Shown: piece by piece, positions 1-9,783 of the stretch
Layout: every line of letters begins with the position of its first letter
How positions within the stretch are numbered: the stretch's first letter is position 1
DNA from: Pseudomonadota bacterium
GTDB taxonomy: Bacteria; Pseudomonadota; Gammaproteobacteria; Burkholderiales; REEB80
Assembly (NCBI GenBank): GCA_028873515.1
Contig: JAGWIG010000021.1
Coordinates: 1-40,524 of the forward strand
Direction: 5' to 3'
DNA: 40,524 nt
Made by a program: the position numbers and the translations under genes
Notes under the pieces: model-generated
Database searches by the model: none
Told to the model about the DNA's origin: nothing
What the model saw: the letters and a program-made list of their open reading frames with translations, nothing else

Positions 1-279
1 AATCATGACAGCGAAACGGCAGCCATTGCCTGGGCTATTCAGCAGTCACTATACAGGCGCGGGTTCCTGGACGTTGAAGGTTGCCAGGTGCCAACTCATG
101 TTCTGGCCAGGAAGTTTCAAAAGGCCGAAATCACGCAGCAAGACATGCCAGATGAGATTCAATCTGACGAACCACTCATCCTGTCTGCAAAAACCTGCCC
201 CCAATGCCATGGCACGAACATCGTCCGTCTTGATGGGTGTGATACGTGCATGGATTGTGGCCATAGCAAATGTGCTTAA
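1..279 (+). CDS. nrdJ: C-terminal fragment of probable adenosylcobalamin-dependent (class II) ribonucleotide reductase
   Basis: The frame is open from the first base, so the gene starts to the left of the window and only the last 92 residues are seen. The tail ends in a zinc-ribbon-like set of cysteines (CPQC, then CDTC, CGHSKC), with the last cysteine one residue from the end. From family knowledge, class II (B12-dependent) ribonucleotide reductases end in such a four-cysteine module that re-reduces the active-site disulfide after each turnover. The preceding stretch (AIQQSLYRRGFLDVEGCQVP) fits a catalytic-core end but is not diagnostic. A different enzyme with a C-terminal zinc ribbon is possible. 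A GTG at 88 could start a 63-residue ORF, but the frame continues upstream of it. Confidence 0.6.
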   Translation, partial: NHDSETAAIAWAIQQSLYRRGFLDVEGCQVPTHVLARKFQKAEITQQDMPDEIQSDEPLILSAKTCPQCHGTNIVRLDGCDTCMDCGHSKCA

Positions 280-402
280 ACTATGTTTAGTGTTTGTATA
301 AGCCTGTTTAATGCCGTTCCTTTCAAGGCTGGCATCAAATAGGGTGAAAATTACAACAACAGAGACAAGGGTGTTTTTAGGCTTTTCCTGACAGCCAGGG
401 TT

Positions 403-430
403 AACCAGATCACGCTCTGGTTTTTTATTT
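403..430 (+). terminator. Rho-independent terminator after the left-edge gene
   Basis: A 7-bp stem (AACCAGA 403-409, TCTGGTT 416-422) with a 6-nt loop is followed by a T-rich run on the plus strand. It lies about 125 bp past the stop of the left-edge gene, in front of the convergent flavoprotein gene. The minus-strand side has no T-run, so it probably serves only plus-strand transcription. Confidence 0.65.
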
Positions 431-466
431 TATTTTCGTACTGTTAATCTTTATAGCTTCCATGCA

Positions 467-2023
467 TCACGTGCCCCCACCATGAAATTCCACTCCTGGC
501 TGATTTTCAGGTAAGTCAGCCACCATCAGTTCACGCTTTATCCTTTGCAGATCATCAAGCTCTGCACCATAAAGCATGTTTCTTGCATCCCCCAGGGCGG
601 ACTCAAGCAATGCGGCTGCCAATGCCATTGCATCCTGATCGAGTGTTCGGGAAAGAGCCTGTAAATCATAATTCAACTCTTTCGGCATCCTCACTTCCAG
701 AGCGGTTGTATATGCACGTGGCAAAGCGTCCGGTCTGATGGTACCTGGATGGGACTGCAATCTGCGCATCAGGGTAGCAATATGCGTAGCTAATGAAATA
801 CTCGGTTTAGCTGGTTTTAGCTTGATTTTATTAATGAAATAATTTTCAAAGCTTAACTTGGCAAGATGGACCCATTTACCATCCTTAAGATCGAGGATGT
901 TACGCAAAGGGATATGGGGCTCTGATAGAAGGGCAGCTCCGGATTCGGTCATATCGTTTATCCACTTCGCCCGTAATGGCACCGAATTAATCAGCCCTTC
1001 CCCGTTCATGGCTGCAACAATATTGCGCACGGCAACATCAACTTCATTTTGTATGGAATAAACTGAATCCGGAGCGCCGATGGGCAGGGGTGTCTGGGTT
1101 ACGGATGGATGCGCACCACATACTCCCACTGCAAAGATATTAGGGTACAGGGGGCTACGCAGATACTCATCGGTTTTAACGAAACCGCGTTCATCGGACA
1201 ATTCCGGATCTTCACGCAGAGCACGAATACCCCGGAACGCAGCCCAATAGGCAGAATAGGCAAAAGGAATTTCACTTGACTGGAGTTCCCTTCCCTGGTC
1301 ATCGTATAAGGTGACATGAACAACACCCGGCTCAATTTTCTGGGTTTTAACGTTCGTCAGGCAGGTAATATTACATTCAGCAAGCGCCTGTTCAAGCAAA
1401 TGACGGGTATCACTCTCAGCACCCAGCCCTAGATGTCCAACATAGGGCTCCGGAGTAAGGATAGTGATAGGAACCCGGTCACGAAGGTTGCGGCGACGAA
1501 GATCCGCATCCACAAGAAAAGCAAATTCATAAACGGGACCGAGAATAGATGAATTCTGTACGGCACCAATCACCAGTGCCCCTGGATTTTTCACAAACTG
1601 CAGATAATCATGGTAAGCCTTTAAGGCATCTTCAATATCCATCACCGAATGCACCACACCCCTGACAGGATCAAGCCCTTCGATTTCATCAAATGAGGCT
1701 TCCGGACCAGTTGCAAGAATCAGGTAATCATAAGCAAGCCTGCTTCCATCAACCAATTCAACCTGGTTATTCAAACCATCCACTTTTTTCAATGCCTTCG
1801 GGATAAAATCAATCTCGTGTTCACTCAGGTAAGGACCGATAGGAAACGCAATATCATTTCGATTACGCCACCCCATGGCGACCCATGGATTGGAAGGCAC
1901 GAAATGAAAATAATCCCTGTCCGATATCACAGTCACCTTATCCTTTGGGCTCAGACGGTTTCTCATGGCATAGGCAGCAGGTACTCCAGCAATCCCTGCG
2001 CCAACTATAACGACGTGTGTCAT
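467..2023 (-). CDS. SQR-like FAD/NAD(P)-binding oxidoreductase lacking the catalytic cysteines
   Basis: 518 residues. The N-terminus has a dinucleotide-binding motif (VVIVGAGIAGVPAA, residues 4-17), then YDYLILATGP (98-107) and NIFAVGVCGAHPS (295-307), the usual FAD-contacting elements of sulfide:quinone reductase and flavocytochrome c flavoproteins. The SQR hallmark GPxYEFAF is present (162-169). By my alignment from memory with Acidithiobacillus SQR, the three redox cysteines (128, 160, 356) fall on Met128, Ile160 and Trp354. It is therefore unlikely to oxidise sulfide by the standard mechanism. There is also an extra C-terminal region of about 90 residues. A strong ribosome-binding site (AAAGGAGA) precedes the ATG. 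It is last in the nar direction, 179 bp after the PpiC gene, so it may be read through from narG or have its own promoter. A quinone- or NAD(P)H-linked redox role with nitrate respiration is inference only. Confidence 0.7.
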   Translation of the reverse strand: MTHVVIVGAGIAGVPAAYAMRNRLSPKDKVTVISDRDYFHFVPSNPWVAMGWRNRNDIAFPIGPYLSEHEIDFIPKALKKVDGLNNQVELVDGSRLAYDYLILATGPEASFDEIEGLDPVRGVVHSVMDIEDALKAYHDYLQFVKNPGALVIGAVQNSSILGPVYEFAFLVDADLRRRNLRDRVPITILTPEPYVGHLGLGAESDTRHLLEQALAECNITCLTNVKTQKIEPGVVHVTLYDDQGRELQSSEIPFAYSAYWAAFRGIRALREDPELSDERGFVKTDEYLRSPLYPNIFAVGVCGAHPSVTQTPLPIGAPDSVYSIQNEVDVAVRNIVAAMNGEGLINSVPLRAKWINDMTESGAALLSEPHIPLRNILDLKDGKWVHLAKLSFENYFINKIKLKPAKPSISLATHIATLMRRLQSHPGTIRPDALPRAYTTALEVRMPKELNYDLQALSRTLDQDAMALAAALLESALGDARNMLYGAELDDLQRIKRELMVADLPENQPGVEFHGGGT

Positions 2024-2202
2024 GACGGTCTCCTTTGGAGTGACAGATTGCGATCATCATCAAACCCATACCAGATCCCGGCAACAGTATTGCAAAATGG
2101 TTGCCTTGTGACCTATTCTCACACATTTGAGGCTTGGTGAATTTTTCAGCGTCCCGCTTTTTGGTGATCCCTGAAATTTACAGACACCATGATATACCCC
2201 GT

Positions 2203-3003
2203 CTACTGCACAAGTGGCGTCTGCGCTCCATCAAGTTCAATTCCCTTAATATTGGCCTGCCCGACCAGTATCTTCAAATACTGCCTAAGGGCATGGACCC
2301 GAACCTGCTCTGTTAAATATTCGGAAAGCCGGTCCCTGATCACCTCCAGAGGCAATACATGACCCTGAACGCGACGCTCAACACGTACGATATGCAAACC
2401 GAAGCGGCTTTCAACCAATCTGGGTGCAATCTGCCCAGACTCAAGGCTGAAAATGACACGCTCAAACTCAGGCACAGTCTGCCCTTTTAACAGTTGCCCC
2501 AGGCTACCGCCAACTTCTGCCGAAGTACAGTTTGAGTAGGTGCGGGCCAGTTCAGGAAAAAGATCCGGTTGTGCCAGCACTTGCTGAAGGATTTCCTGCG
2601 CCTTTGCCCGAAGTATTTCCAGTGGTACGGCAGGTGTTACCTGGAACAGGATGTGGCTTGCTTCTACCAGATCTCCCACACGGAACTGTTCGATATTCTT
2701 TAGATAATAGGTTTCACACTCTTCATCAGTCATTACCGGGGTCTTGACTTCAAGTTCAATCAGGCGATCAATCAGTGCATCCTCAATTCTCGCTTCCGCC
2801 CCTCCGTCCATCGACACACCTTCCTGTAAAGGCTGCGAACCCGGCTCTGCCGCAAGCTTCTGGCGTGCTGCCTGCACCAGCACTTCCCGCATCACAAGCG
2901 CTTCGACTGCTGCTTTCAGTGGTATGGGTGCACTGGCGTGATGTGGCAATTCACGTTCCACAGCTTCATCAGTAATCTCAATATCATTAACGCTGATTCC
3001 CAT
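2203..3003 (-). CDS. Parvulin-type (PpiC) peptidyl-prolyl isomerase of the nar operon
   Basis: 266 residues. The parvulin rotamase domain covers about residues 113-212: EASHILFQV at its start, GGSLGQLLKGQTVPEFE in the middle, and SRFGLHIVRV at its end, all standard for the family. The N-terminal 110 residues are helical and SurA/NifM-like, with no signal peptide, so the protein is likely cytoplasmic. It lies 56 bp after narI with a good ribosome-binding site (GGGAGAAGAG). Parvulin genes often accompany nar and nif gene sets, where they are thought to help fold or mature the enzyme. A role in nitrate reductase assembly is inferred from position. Confidence 0.85.
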   Translation of the reverse strand: MGISVNDIEITDEAVERELPHHASAPIPLKAAVEALVMREVLVQAARQKLAAEPGSQPLQEGVSMDGGAEARIEDALIDRLIELEVKTPVMTDEECETYYLKNIEQFRVGDLVEASHILFQVTPAVPLEILRAKAQEILQQVLAQPDLFPELARTYSNCTSAEVGGSLGQLLKGQTVPEFERVIFSLESGQIAPRLVESRFGLHIVRVERRVQGHVLPLEVIRDRLSEYLTEQVRVHALRQYLKILVGQANIKGIELDGAQTPLVQ

Positions 3004-3059
3004 TGCTCTTCTCCCTGCACGAACCGGTCAACTGCCATCCTGAATTATGGGTAAATCCT

Positions 3060-3752
3060 TTAGTCACGCTGCCTGACTATCTGGTAATTGCGTGTTAAAT
3101 ATCCTAACGCAGCGAAACCACTCCAGACATGAACCAGCCTGCTGAAGGGGAAGAGCAAAAACAGGGTCATGCCAAAAAACAGGTGGATTTTATATATCAA
3201 TGGCACTGCCACCAGAAAAACCGCGGCCCCTGGGCGAAACGTTGCAATATGCTGGGCCCAGTTTGCCAGCAGCAACATTTCGCTCCCGTCTGGATGTTGT
3301 GCTGAAAACAGGATGGTAGTCAAACCTAGCAACAAGGTAACAAGTATCCATACCAGGATAATGATGTCCATCGGTTTGCTGGTCGCACGGATTCGGGGTT
3401 CAGTCAAGCGCCGGTGAAGCAAAAGCGTAATACCGGTCAAGCAGAGCAGCCCCGCAACCCCCCCTGTTGTCATGGCCAGGAGTTGTTTAGCCTCGACGGT
3501 AACACCCATGGATTCGTAGAGCCAGTGAGGAGTGAGCAAACCCACAGCATGCCCGAAAAACAGGAACAGGATGCCTGAATGGAACAGGTTACTGCCCCAC
3601 CTTAACTGCCCCCGTTTCAATAGCTGGCTGGAATCACTCTTCCAGGTATATTGCTCACGGTCAAAACGAATCAGGCTTCCCAGGAAAAAGATGGCCAATG
3701 CCACATAAGGGTAGATCCCGAATAAAAGGTTATTCAAGTAAGTCATGGCCAT
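3060..3752 (-). CDS. narI: Respiratory nitrate reductase gamma subunit, cytochrome b
   Basis: 230 residues with about five membrane-spanning segments. NarI takes electrons from quinol in the inner membrane through two b-type hemes and passes them to NarH. The start YLNNLLFGIYPYVAL is typical. Two in-frame ATGs lie close together (3752 and 3746). A strong AAGGAG precedes both, and the second gives the conventional N-terminus MTYLNN. Numbered from the second ATG, histidines fall at 56, 66, 188 and 206, matching the four heme ligands of E. coli NarI (56, 66, 187, 205). It lies 8 bp after narJ. Confidence 0.95.
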   Translation of the reverse strand: MAMTYLNNLLFGIYPYVALAIFFLGSLIRFDREQYTWKSDSSQLLKRGQLRWGSNLFHSGILFLFFGHAVGLLTPHWLYESMGVTVEAKQLLAMTTGGVAGLLCLTGITLLLHRRLTEPRIRATSKPMDIIILVWILVTLLLGLTTILFSAQHPDGSEMLLLANWAQHIATFRPGAAVFLVAVPLIYKIHLFFGMTLFLLFPFSRLVHVWSGFAALGYLTRNYQIVRQRD

Positions 3753-3760
3753 TACTCTCC

Positions 3761-4444
3761 TTAAGAAGGGTTCAGGTTTTTTCCGCCTGAAACTGTAATC
3801 GGTTTACGGGATTCAGGCATGCGCACAGGCACTGTCTGCAGTTTAGGAACCATCAGGGGTTCGGTTCCATCCACTGACGGGCCGAAGTGGACAAGCGTCT
3901 CTTCCATCTCCCGCATTGGCACAGAGGGCAAGACTTGCGCTGCAATCGGCGATATCCCTTCCAGAACACTAAATACAGTGTGATATGGGCTGTTAGCAGC
4001 CTTCAGGTTACGCCCGATGAGAGCCAGCACATCAACCGCGTCACCCAGCATGCTAAGCGCATCCTGGTCCCGGAGCTGCGAGAGATACTCGAGAAATAAC
4101 GGCACATAGTCCGGCAGTTCATCAGCATGCATATCCAGTCCATGTTGCCGGTATTCTTCAACCAGGTTGACCATAGCCGGCCCACGGTCACGGGATTCTC
4201 CATGAATATGCTCGAACAGGTGCAGCGAATTCGAAGGATTGCGATCAAACGTGCCGACATAAACCTGTTCTGACTCAAGTCTTGGCTGTGCGCGCAAAGC
4301 CTTGAACAAATCAGCAAGCTTGGTCCTGGCCGCTCCATTCCGGTCCTTTTCCTCTTCCAGCATTGTTTCCATGAGAGCCAGTTCATCCATCCATTCATCC
4401 TGTGGATAGCAAAGCAGCAGTGAAAGTACTTTGAATGTTTTCAC
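3761..4444 (-). CDS. narJ: Nitrate reductase molybdenum cofactor assembly chaperone
   Basis: 227 residues of the TorD/NarJ chaperone family. It has the all-helical opening MKTFKVLSLLLCYPQDEW and the central HLFEHIHGESRDRGPAM motif characteristic of NarJ (roughly residues 76-92). NarJ binds apo-NarG and allows insertion of the molybdenum cofactor and the N-terminal Fe-S cluster before membrane docking. The start is GTG, preceded by GGAAGGAG at good spacing, only 2 bp after the narH stop, so translation is probably coupled. The proline-rich C-terminal 30 residues are typical of the less conserved tail. Confidence 0.95.
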   Translation of the reverse strand: MKTFKVLSLLLCYPQDEWMDELALMETMLEEEKDRNGAARTKLADLFKALRAQPRLESEQVYVGTFDRNPSNSLHLFEHIHGESRDRGPAMVNLVEEYRQHGLDMHADELPDYVPLFLEYLSQLRDQDALSMLGDAVDVLALIGRNLKAANSPYHTVFSVLEGISPIAAQVLPSVPMREMEETLVHFGPSVDGTEPLMVPKLQTVPVRMPESRKPITVSGGKNLNPS

Positions 4445-4446
4445 AA

Positions 4447-6000
4447 TCAGGCTCCTTCCACTGATTTTTTTCGCGATTTTGGCATAGACACAAAAATGGC
4501 TGAACCCTTTTTCTTGGTGCCAAACAGGCTGGCATCAGACACACCGTCTGAACATGCATTACCAAACGAAAACCCGCAACTGCCTTTCTCATTGAATGCA
4601 TCGGCCACTTCTTCACGGTGTCCGCTTGGTATGACGAACCGATCTTCATAATTGGCAATGGCCATATAACGATACATTTCCTCAACCTGGGCTGCTGTCA
4701 AACCTACCTGATCCAGCACTTCGGTATTGGCTATTCCTTCAACCGACTGGCCACGCATATAGGCACGCATAGCCAGCATGCGATCCAGCGCAGTAATGAT
4801 GGGGGCTTCCTTACCGGCAGTCAGCAGGTTAGCCAGGTATTTAACAGGAATGCGCAGTGAACGAGTATCCGGGATAATACCGTTCATGCCCATTGCGCCG
4901 CTTTCAGCCACAGACTGGATCGGCGAAAGTGGAGGGACATACCAGACCATAGGCAAGGTCCGGTATTCTGGATGCAGGGGAAATGCGATTTTCCAGTCGA
5001 TGGCCATCTTATAGACCGGGGACAGGCGTGCGGATTCCAGCCAGGCTTCGGGGATGCCATCAAGACGGGCCTGCTCGATAACATCAGGGTCATCAGGGTC
5101 AAGAAACAGGCCCAATTGTGCCTCATACAGGTCCTGTTCATCACTGACGCTGGCCGCCTGCTTAATCTGGTCTGCATCATAGAGCAACACACCAAGATAG
5201 CGAATCCGGCCAACACAGGTTTCCGAGCAGACAGTCGGTTGGCCCGCCTCAATACGGGGGTAGCAGAAGATACATTTCTCAGCCTTGCCAGATTTCCAGT
5301 TGTAGTAAATCTTCTTGTAGGGGCAACCGCTGATGCACATGCGCCAGCCACGGCATTTGTCCTGATCCACCAGGACGATACCATCTTCTTCCCGCTTATA
5401 GATGGAACCAGATGGACAGGATGCAACGCAGGTTGGATTCAGGCAATGTTCACACAGTCTTGGCAGGTACATCATGAAGGTGTTTTCAAAAGTCGAATAT
5501 ATTTCCTTCTGCACCTCATCGAAACATTTGTCACGGCTGCGGGAAGAGAACTCGCCACCCAGGTCATCCTCCCAGTTTGGTCCCCATTCAATCTTGTCCA
5601 TTTTTTTGCCGGTAATCACCGATACAGGACGAGCAGTCGGTGGGGTCTCTGACAGTTTCGCATCCTGCAAATGCTCATAATCAAAGGTAAAGGGTTCATA
5701 GTAGTCGTCAATCTCGGGCAGGTTCGGATTACCGAATATATTCGCCAGGATGCGCCATCTGGCGCCTTGGCGCGGCTCAATCCGACCCTTCCGGTTACGC
5801 TTCCAGCCGCCATTCCAGATATCCTGGTTTTCCCACTGCTTCGGATAACCGATACCGGGCTTGGTTTCCACGTTATTAAACCAGGCATATTCCATGCCAT
5901 CCCGGGAAGTCCACACGTTTTTACACGTGACAGAACAGGTATGGCAGCCAATACATTTATCCAGATTCAGCACCATGGCTATTTGGGCACGGATTTTCAT
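4447..6000 (-). CDS. narH: Respiratory nitrate reductase beta subunit, iron-sulfur protein
   Basis: 517 residues, close to E. coli NarH (512). It carries the electron wire between NarI hemes and NarG. The first ferredoxin motif has Cys16, 19, 22 and 26 (CIGCHTCSVTC). A second set is CEHCLNPTCVASCP. The third group has CRGWRMCISGC, where a tryptophan replaces one cysteine, the NarH signature that makes this cluster [3Fe-4S]. The last group is CIFC with CSETC. Its ATG overlaps the narG stop by 4 bp (ATGA), so the two are translationally coupled. Confidence 0.97.
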   Translation of the reverse strand: MKIRAQIAMVLNLDKCIGCHTCSVTCKNVWTSRDGMEYAWFNNVETKPGIGYPKQWENQDIWNGGWKRNRKGRIEPRQGARWRILANIFGNPNLPEIDDYYEPFTFDYEHLQDAKLSETPPTARPVSVITGKKMDKIEWGPNWEDDLGGEFSSRSRDKCFDEVQKEIYSTFENTFMMYLPRLCEHCLNPTCVASCPSGSIYKREEDGIVLVDQDKCRGWRMCISGCPYKKIYYNWKSGKAEKCIFCYPRIEAGQPTVCSETCVGRIRYLGVLLYDADQIKQAASVSDEQDLYEAQLGLFLDPDDPDVIEQARLDGIPEAWLESARLSPVYKMAIDWKIAFPLHPEYRTLPMVWYVPPLSPIQSVAESGAMGMNGIIPDTRSLRIPVKYLANLLTAGKEAPIITALDRMLAMRAYMRGQSVEGIANTEVLDQVGLTAAQVEEMYRYMAIANYEDRFVIPSGHREEVADAFNEKGSCGFSFGNACSDGVSDASLFGTKKKGSAIFVSMPKSRKKSVEGA

Positions 6001-9000
6001 ATTGTGGCCTCCTTGCTTTCATCCAGCGGGTTTTCCATCCAGTTCACGTTTTTCATTTTTCGCAAAATCACGTATTCATCCCGGTTAGAACCCACAGTGC
6101 CGTAATAATTGAAGCCATAGGAGAGTTGCGCATATCCGCCAATCATGTGAGTCGGCTTAATCACCGTACGCGTCACGCTGTTATGGATACCTCCTCGATA
6201 TCCACTCGTTTCCGCACCCGGCACATTGATGATTTTTTCCTGGGCATGGTACATCAGCGCCATGCCCCGGGGCACCCGCTGGCTGACTACCGCCCGTGCC
6301 GTGAGCGCACCATTCACGTTATAGACTTCGATCCAGTCGTTATCCACAATTCCGGCTTCCCTGGCTTCCGGTTCGGAAATCCAGACATGAGGTCCGCCAC
6401 GGGATAACGTCAGCATTCGCAGGTTATCTGTATACGTACTATGAATACCCCATTTCTGATGCGGGGTGATCCAGTTCAGAATAAGCTGCCTGTTGCCATT
6501 ACCCATCTTTTCGAGCACCGGCTTGACAGTCTTGGTATCAATAGGAGGTTTGTATACGCATAATCCTTCACCGAAATCCAGCATCCATTTATGATCCTGA
6601 TAGAACTGCTGCCGACCGGTAAGGGTACGCCAGGGAATCAATTCATGAACATTGGTATAACACGCGTTGTAACTCACATGCTCCGATTCCAGGCCACTCC
6701 AGGTAGGTGAAGAAATAATCTTCCGGGGCTGTGCCTGAATATCGCGAAAACGGATCTTGTCATCTTCCCTTGGTAAAGCCAGATGGGTATGATCCCGCCC
6801 AGTAATCCGGGACAACGCTTCCCACGCCTTGACCGCCACCTGCCCATTGGTTTCAGGTGCAAGCATCAGGATCATTTCACAGGCATCGATAGCAGAGTCA
6901 AGGCGTGGCAAGCCCTTGCTGATCCCTTCTTCCTGTTCGGTATGATTTAACTCGGCAAGTTGCTGCACTTCGTTTTCCGTATTCCAGGATATGCCCTTGC
7001 CACCATTACCAACTTTAACCAGAAGCGGTCCCACCGAGGTGAATTTCTTGTAGATATCCGCATAATCACGAGTGACAACTGTCATGTTGGGCATGGTCTT
7101 GCCTGGGATAGCCTCGCATTCACCCTTTTTCCAGTCCTTGACCCCGATTGCCTGTCCCAGTTCCCCGGGTGTATCGTGCATCATGGGAGTCAACACCAGA
7201 TCGTTCTGTATGCCAAGGTGGATGGCAGCCAGTTCACTGAACTTCCTTGCAATGGTTTTATATATTTCCCAGTCGGACCTGCTTTGCCACAATGGCTGAA
7301 CTGCCTCGGATAATGGATGAATGAAAGGATGCATATCCGAAGTATTCAAATCGTCCTTCTCATACCATGTGGCGGTCGGGAGTACAATATCGGAATACAG
7401 GCAGGTAGTAGACATGCGAAAATCCAGGGTCACCAGCAAGTCAAGTTTTCCTTCGGCTCCCTTGTCATGCCAGACTACCTCTTTGGGTCTGGCTTCGCCC
7501 AATTTCCCCAGATCAAGACCAAACACTGCATTCTGCGTACCCAGCAGATACTTCAAAAAGTACTCATGGCCCTTGCCGCTGGATCCTAGAATATTTGAGC
7601 GCCACACAAACATGTTGCGCGGAAAATTCCTTGGATTGTCCGGATCTTCACAGGACATCTTCAAGATGCCGTTCTTAAGCTGCTCCGTAGCATATTTGAC
7701 TGGATCCATACCCGCAGCCTGCGCGGCACCAGCAACATCAATCGGGTTGGTTTGCAACTGGGGTGCTGATGGCAGCCACCCCATGCGTTCAGATTTCACA
7801 TTAAAATCAATCAGGCTATAATCTGCTGCGCTGGCATCCCCGGTGGGTGACAGGATTTCATGAGTATCGAGTTTCTCATGGCGCCACTGACTGGTATGTG
7901 CATAAAAAAATGAGGTGCCATTCATCTGCCGGGATGGACGATGCCAATCGAGTGCAAAGGCCAGGGGGGTCCAGCCAGTCTGTGGACGAAGTTTTTCCTG
8001 TCCGACATAGTGCGCCCAGCCTCCACCGGACTGCCCGACACACCCGCACATCATCAGCATGTTGATGATGCCGCGGTAAATCATGTCCATGTTATACCAG
8101 TGATTCAGCCCTGCACCCACAATTACCATGGATTTTCCATGTGTCTTATTCGCATTGTCAGCAAATTCACGGGCTACAGTAATAATATCAGCGCGTTTAA
8201 CATGCGTATGTCTTTCTCCCCAGGCCGGGGTATAGGGCGTTTTGTCATCATCATAGCTTGAAGCAACATTGCCCCCTCCCAACCCACGATCCAGACTATA
8301 ATTGGCAAGCATCAGGTCATAAACAGTCGCTACCCTGATTTCGGCTTCCTGAATCCGGAGGAACTTGATCGGTACATTGCGCACTTGCACATCACTCGCG
8401 TCAGTACCACCAAAATAAGGAAAACCAATGCCGGCTACGCCATCGCTGATACCCATAAGGCTAAGCCTTGGCTTGATCTCCTGACCCGAACTGGCATCAT
8501 GCATTTCGAGATTCCACATACCGCTTTGGCCCCAGCGGAACCCAATTGATCCATTTGGCGCAACCAGATAGCCAGTGTTTTCATCAATCACAATGGTTTT
8601 CCAGTCGGGGTTATTCTCCTGTCCAAGCCTGCCATCCAGGTCAGAAGCACGAAGAAACCTGTCAGGCACCAGGATACCGTCATGCTCTTTGAGCATCACC
8701 AGCATCGGCATATCGGTAAACTGGCGGCAATAGCCGTCGAAATACTCACTTTTTTTGTCCAGATGAAACTCTTTAAGGATGACATGCCCCATAGCCATGG
8801 CCAGAGCTGCGTCTGTTCCCTGGGTAGGAGCCAGCCAGATATCGCCAAATTTCACCATCTCGCCATAGTCGCTGGAAATCGCAACTGTTTTTGTACCCTT
8901 ATATCGTACCTCGGTATAAAAATGGGCGTCGGGAGTACGCGTCTGCGGAATATTGGAACCCCAGACCATAAGATAGGTCGAATTGTACCAATCGGCAGAC

Positions 9001-9767
9001 TCAGGCACATCCGTCTGTTCACCCCATACCTGAGGCGATGCCGGTGGCAGATCACAGTACCAGTCATAAAACGACAGGGGGACGCCGCCAATAAGCGACA
9101 GGTAGCGTGAACCCGCTGCATAGCTCACCATAGACATCGCAGGAATCGGTGAAAACCCGACAATACGATCAGGGCCATAATCCTTAATGGTCATGACATT
9201 GGCGGCAGCAATCATTTCTGTAACCTCATCCCACCCGGCCCGCACAAATCCTCCCTGGCCCCGTACAGACTTATATTTTTTTGCAGTCTCCGGATTCTGG
9301 CTGACGGCCCGCCAGGCTTCCACCGGCCCCATGGTTTGACGCGCCTCACGCCACAACTCCACCAGACGGCCCCGAACCAGGGGATACTTGACGCGCTGTG
9401 CGCTATACACATACCAGGAATAACTTGCACCACGGGGGCAGCCACGCGGCTCATGATTAGGCAAATCCGGGCGGGTTCGGGGATAATCAGTCTGCTGGGT
9501 TTCCCAGGTGATAAGCCCATTCTTGACATAAATTTTCCAGCTGCATGAACCGGTACAGTTCACCCCATGTGTCGATCGGACAATCTTGTCCTGCTGCCAG
9601 CGGCTACGGTAGGCATTTTCCCAAGATCGATCTTCATGGGTTAGCACACCATGGTTACCGGCAAATTTTTCCTGATTTTTTTTAAAGAACATCAATCGAT
9701 CCAGAAAGTGGCTCATTCCTGCTCCAGTAAATACGGGTATCTTGATAAAGGATTGGTCATTAGACAT
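5997..9767 (-). CDS. narG: Respiratory nitrate reductase alpha subunit, molybdopterin catalytic subunit
   Basis: 1256 residues (E. coli NarG has 1247). NarG reduces nitrate to nitrite on the cytoplasmic face using bis-MGD molybdenum. The N-terminal cluster motif is HGVNCTGSC with a distal RGCPRGASYSW. It uses a histidine as the first ligand, as in other NarG proteins. The segment YCDLPPASPQVWGEQTDVPE holds the conserved Asp that coordinates molybdenum. There is no twin-arginine signal, which fits cytoplasmic orientation (nNar-type). It is the first gene of narGHJI-ppiC and starts 52 bp from a perfect FNR/ANR site. No strong Shine-Dalgarno is visible in front of the ATG. Confidence 0.97.
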   Translation of the reverse strand: MSNDQSFIKIPVFTGAGMSHFLDRLMFFKKNQEKFAGNHGVLTHEDRSWENAYRSRWQQDKIVRSTHGVNCTGSCSWKIYVKNGLITWETQQTDYPRTRPDLPNHEPRGCPRGASYSWYVYSAQRVKYPLVRGRLVELWREARQTMGPVEAWRAVSQNPETAKKYKSVRGQGGFVRAGWDEVTEMIAAANVMTIKDYGPDRIVGFSPIPAMSMVSYAAGSRYLSLIGGVPLSFYDWYCDLPPASPQVWGEQTDVPESADWYNSTYLMVWGSNIPQTRTPDAHFYTEVRYKGTKTVAISSDYGEMVKFGDIWLAPTQGTDAALAMAMGHVILKEFHLDKKSEYFDGYCRQFTDMPMLVMLKEHDGILVPDRFLRASDLDGRLGQENNPDWKTIVIDENTGYLVAPNGSIGFRWGQSGMWNLEMHDASSGQEIKPRLSLMGISDGVAGIGFPYFGGTDASDVQVRNVPIKFLRIQEAEIRVATVYDLMLANYSLDRGLGGGNVASSYDDDKTPYTPAWGERHTHVKRADIITVAREFADNANKTHGKSMVIVGAGLNHWYNMDMIYRGIINMLMMCGCVGQSGGGWAHYVGQEKLRPQTGWTPLAFALDWHRPSRQMNGTSFFYAHTSQWRHEKLDTHEILSPTGDASAADYSLIDFNVKSERMGWLPSAPQLQTNPIDVAGAAQAAGMDPVKYATEQLKNGILKMSCEDPDNPRNFPRNMFVWRSNILGSSGKGHEYFLKYLLGTQNAVFGLDLGKLGEARPKEVVWHDKGAEGKLDLLVTLDFRMSTTCLYSDIVLPTATWYEKDDLNTSDMHPFIHPLSEAVQPLWQSRSDWEIYKTIARKFSELAAIHLGIQNDLVLTPMMHDTPGELGQAIGVKDWKKGECEAIPGKTMPNMTVVTRDYADIYKKFTSVGPLLVKVGNGGKGISWNTENEVQQLAELNHTEQEEGISKGLPRLDSAIDACEMILMLAPETNGQVAVKAWEALSRITGRDHTHLALPREDDKIRFRDIQAQPRKIISSPTWSGLESEHVSYNACYTNVHELIPWRTLTGRQQFYQDHKWMLDFGEGLCVYKPPIDTKTVKPVLEKMGNGNRQLILNWITPHQKWGIHSTYTDNLRMLTLSRGGPHVWISEPEAREAGIVDNDWIEVYNVNGALTARAVVSQRVPRGMALMYHAQEKIINVPGAETSGYRGGIHNSVTRTVIKPTHMIGGYAQLSYGFNYYGTVGSNRDEYVILRKMKNVNWMENPLDESKEATI

Positions 9768-9783
9768 ATCGTTATACGATTTA

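Noticed and set aside
4972-5652. 226-codon open frame on the plus strand inside narH
   Set aside because: Antisense shadow of a well-supported gene, with no recognisable motifs.
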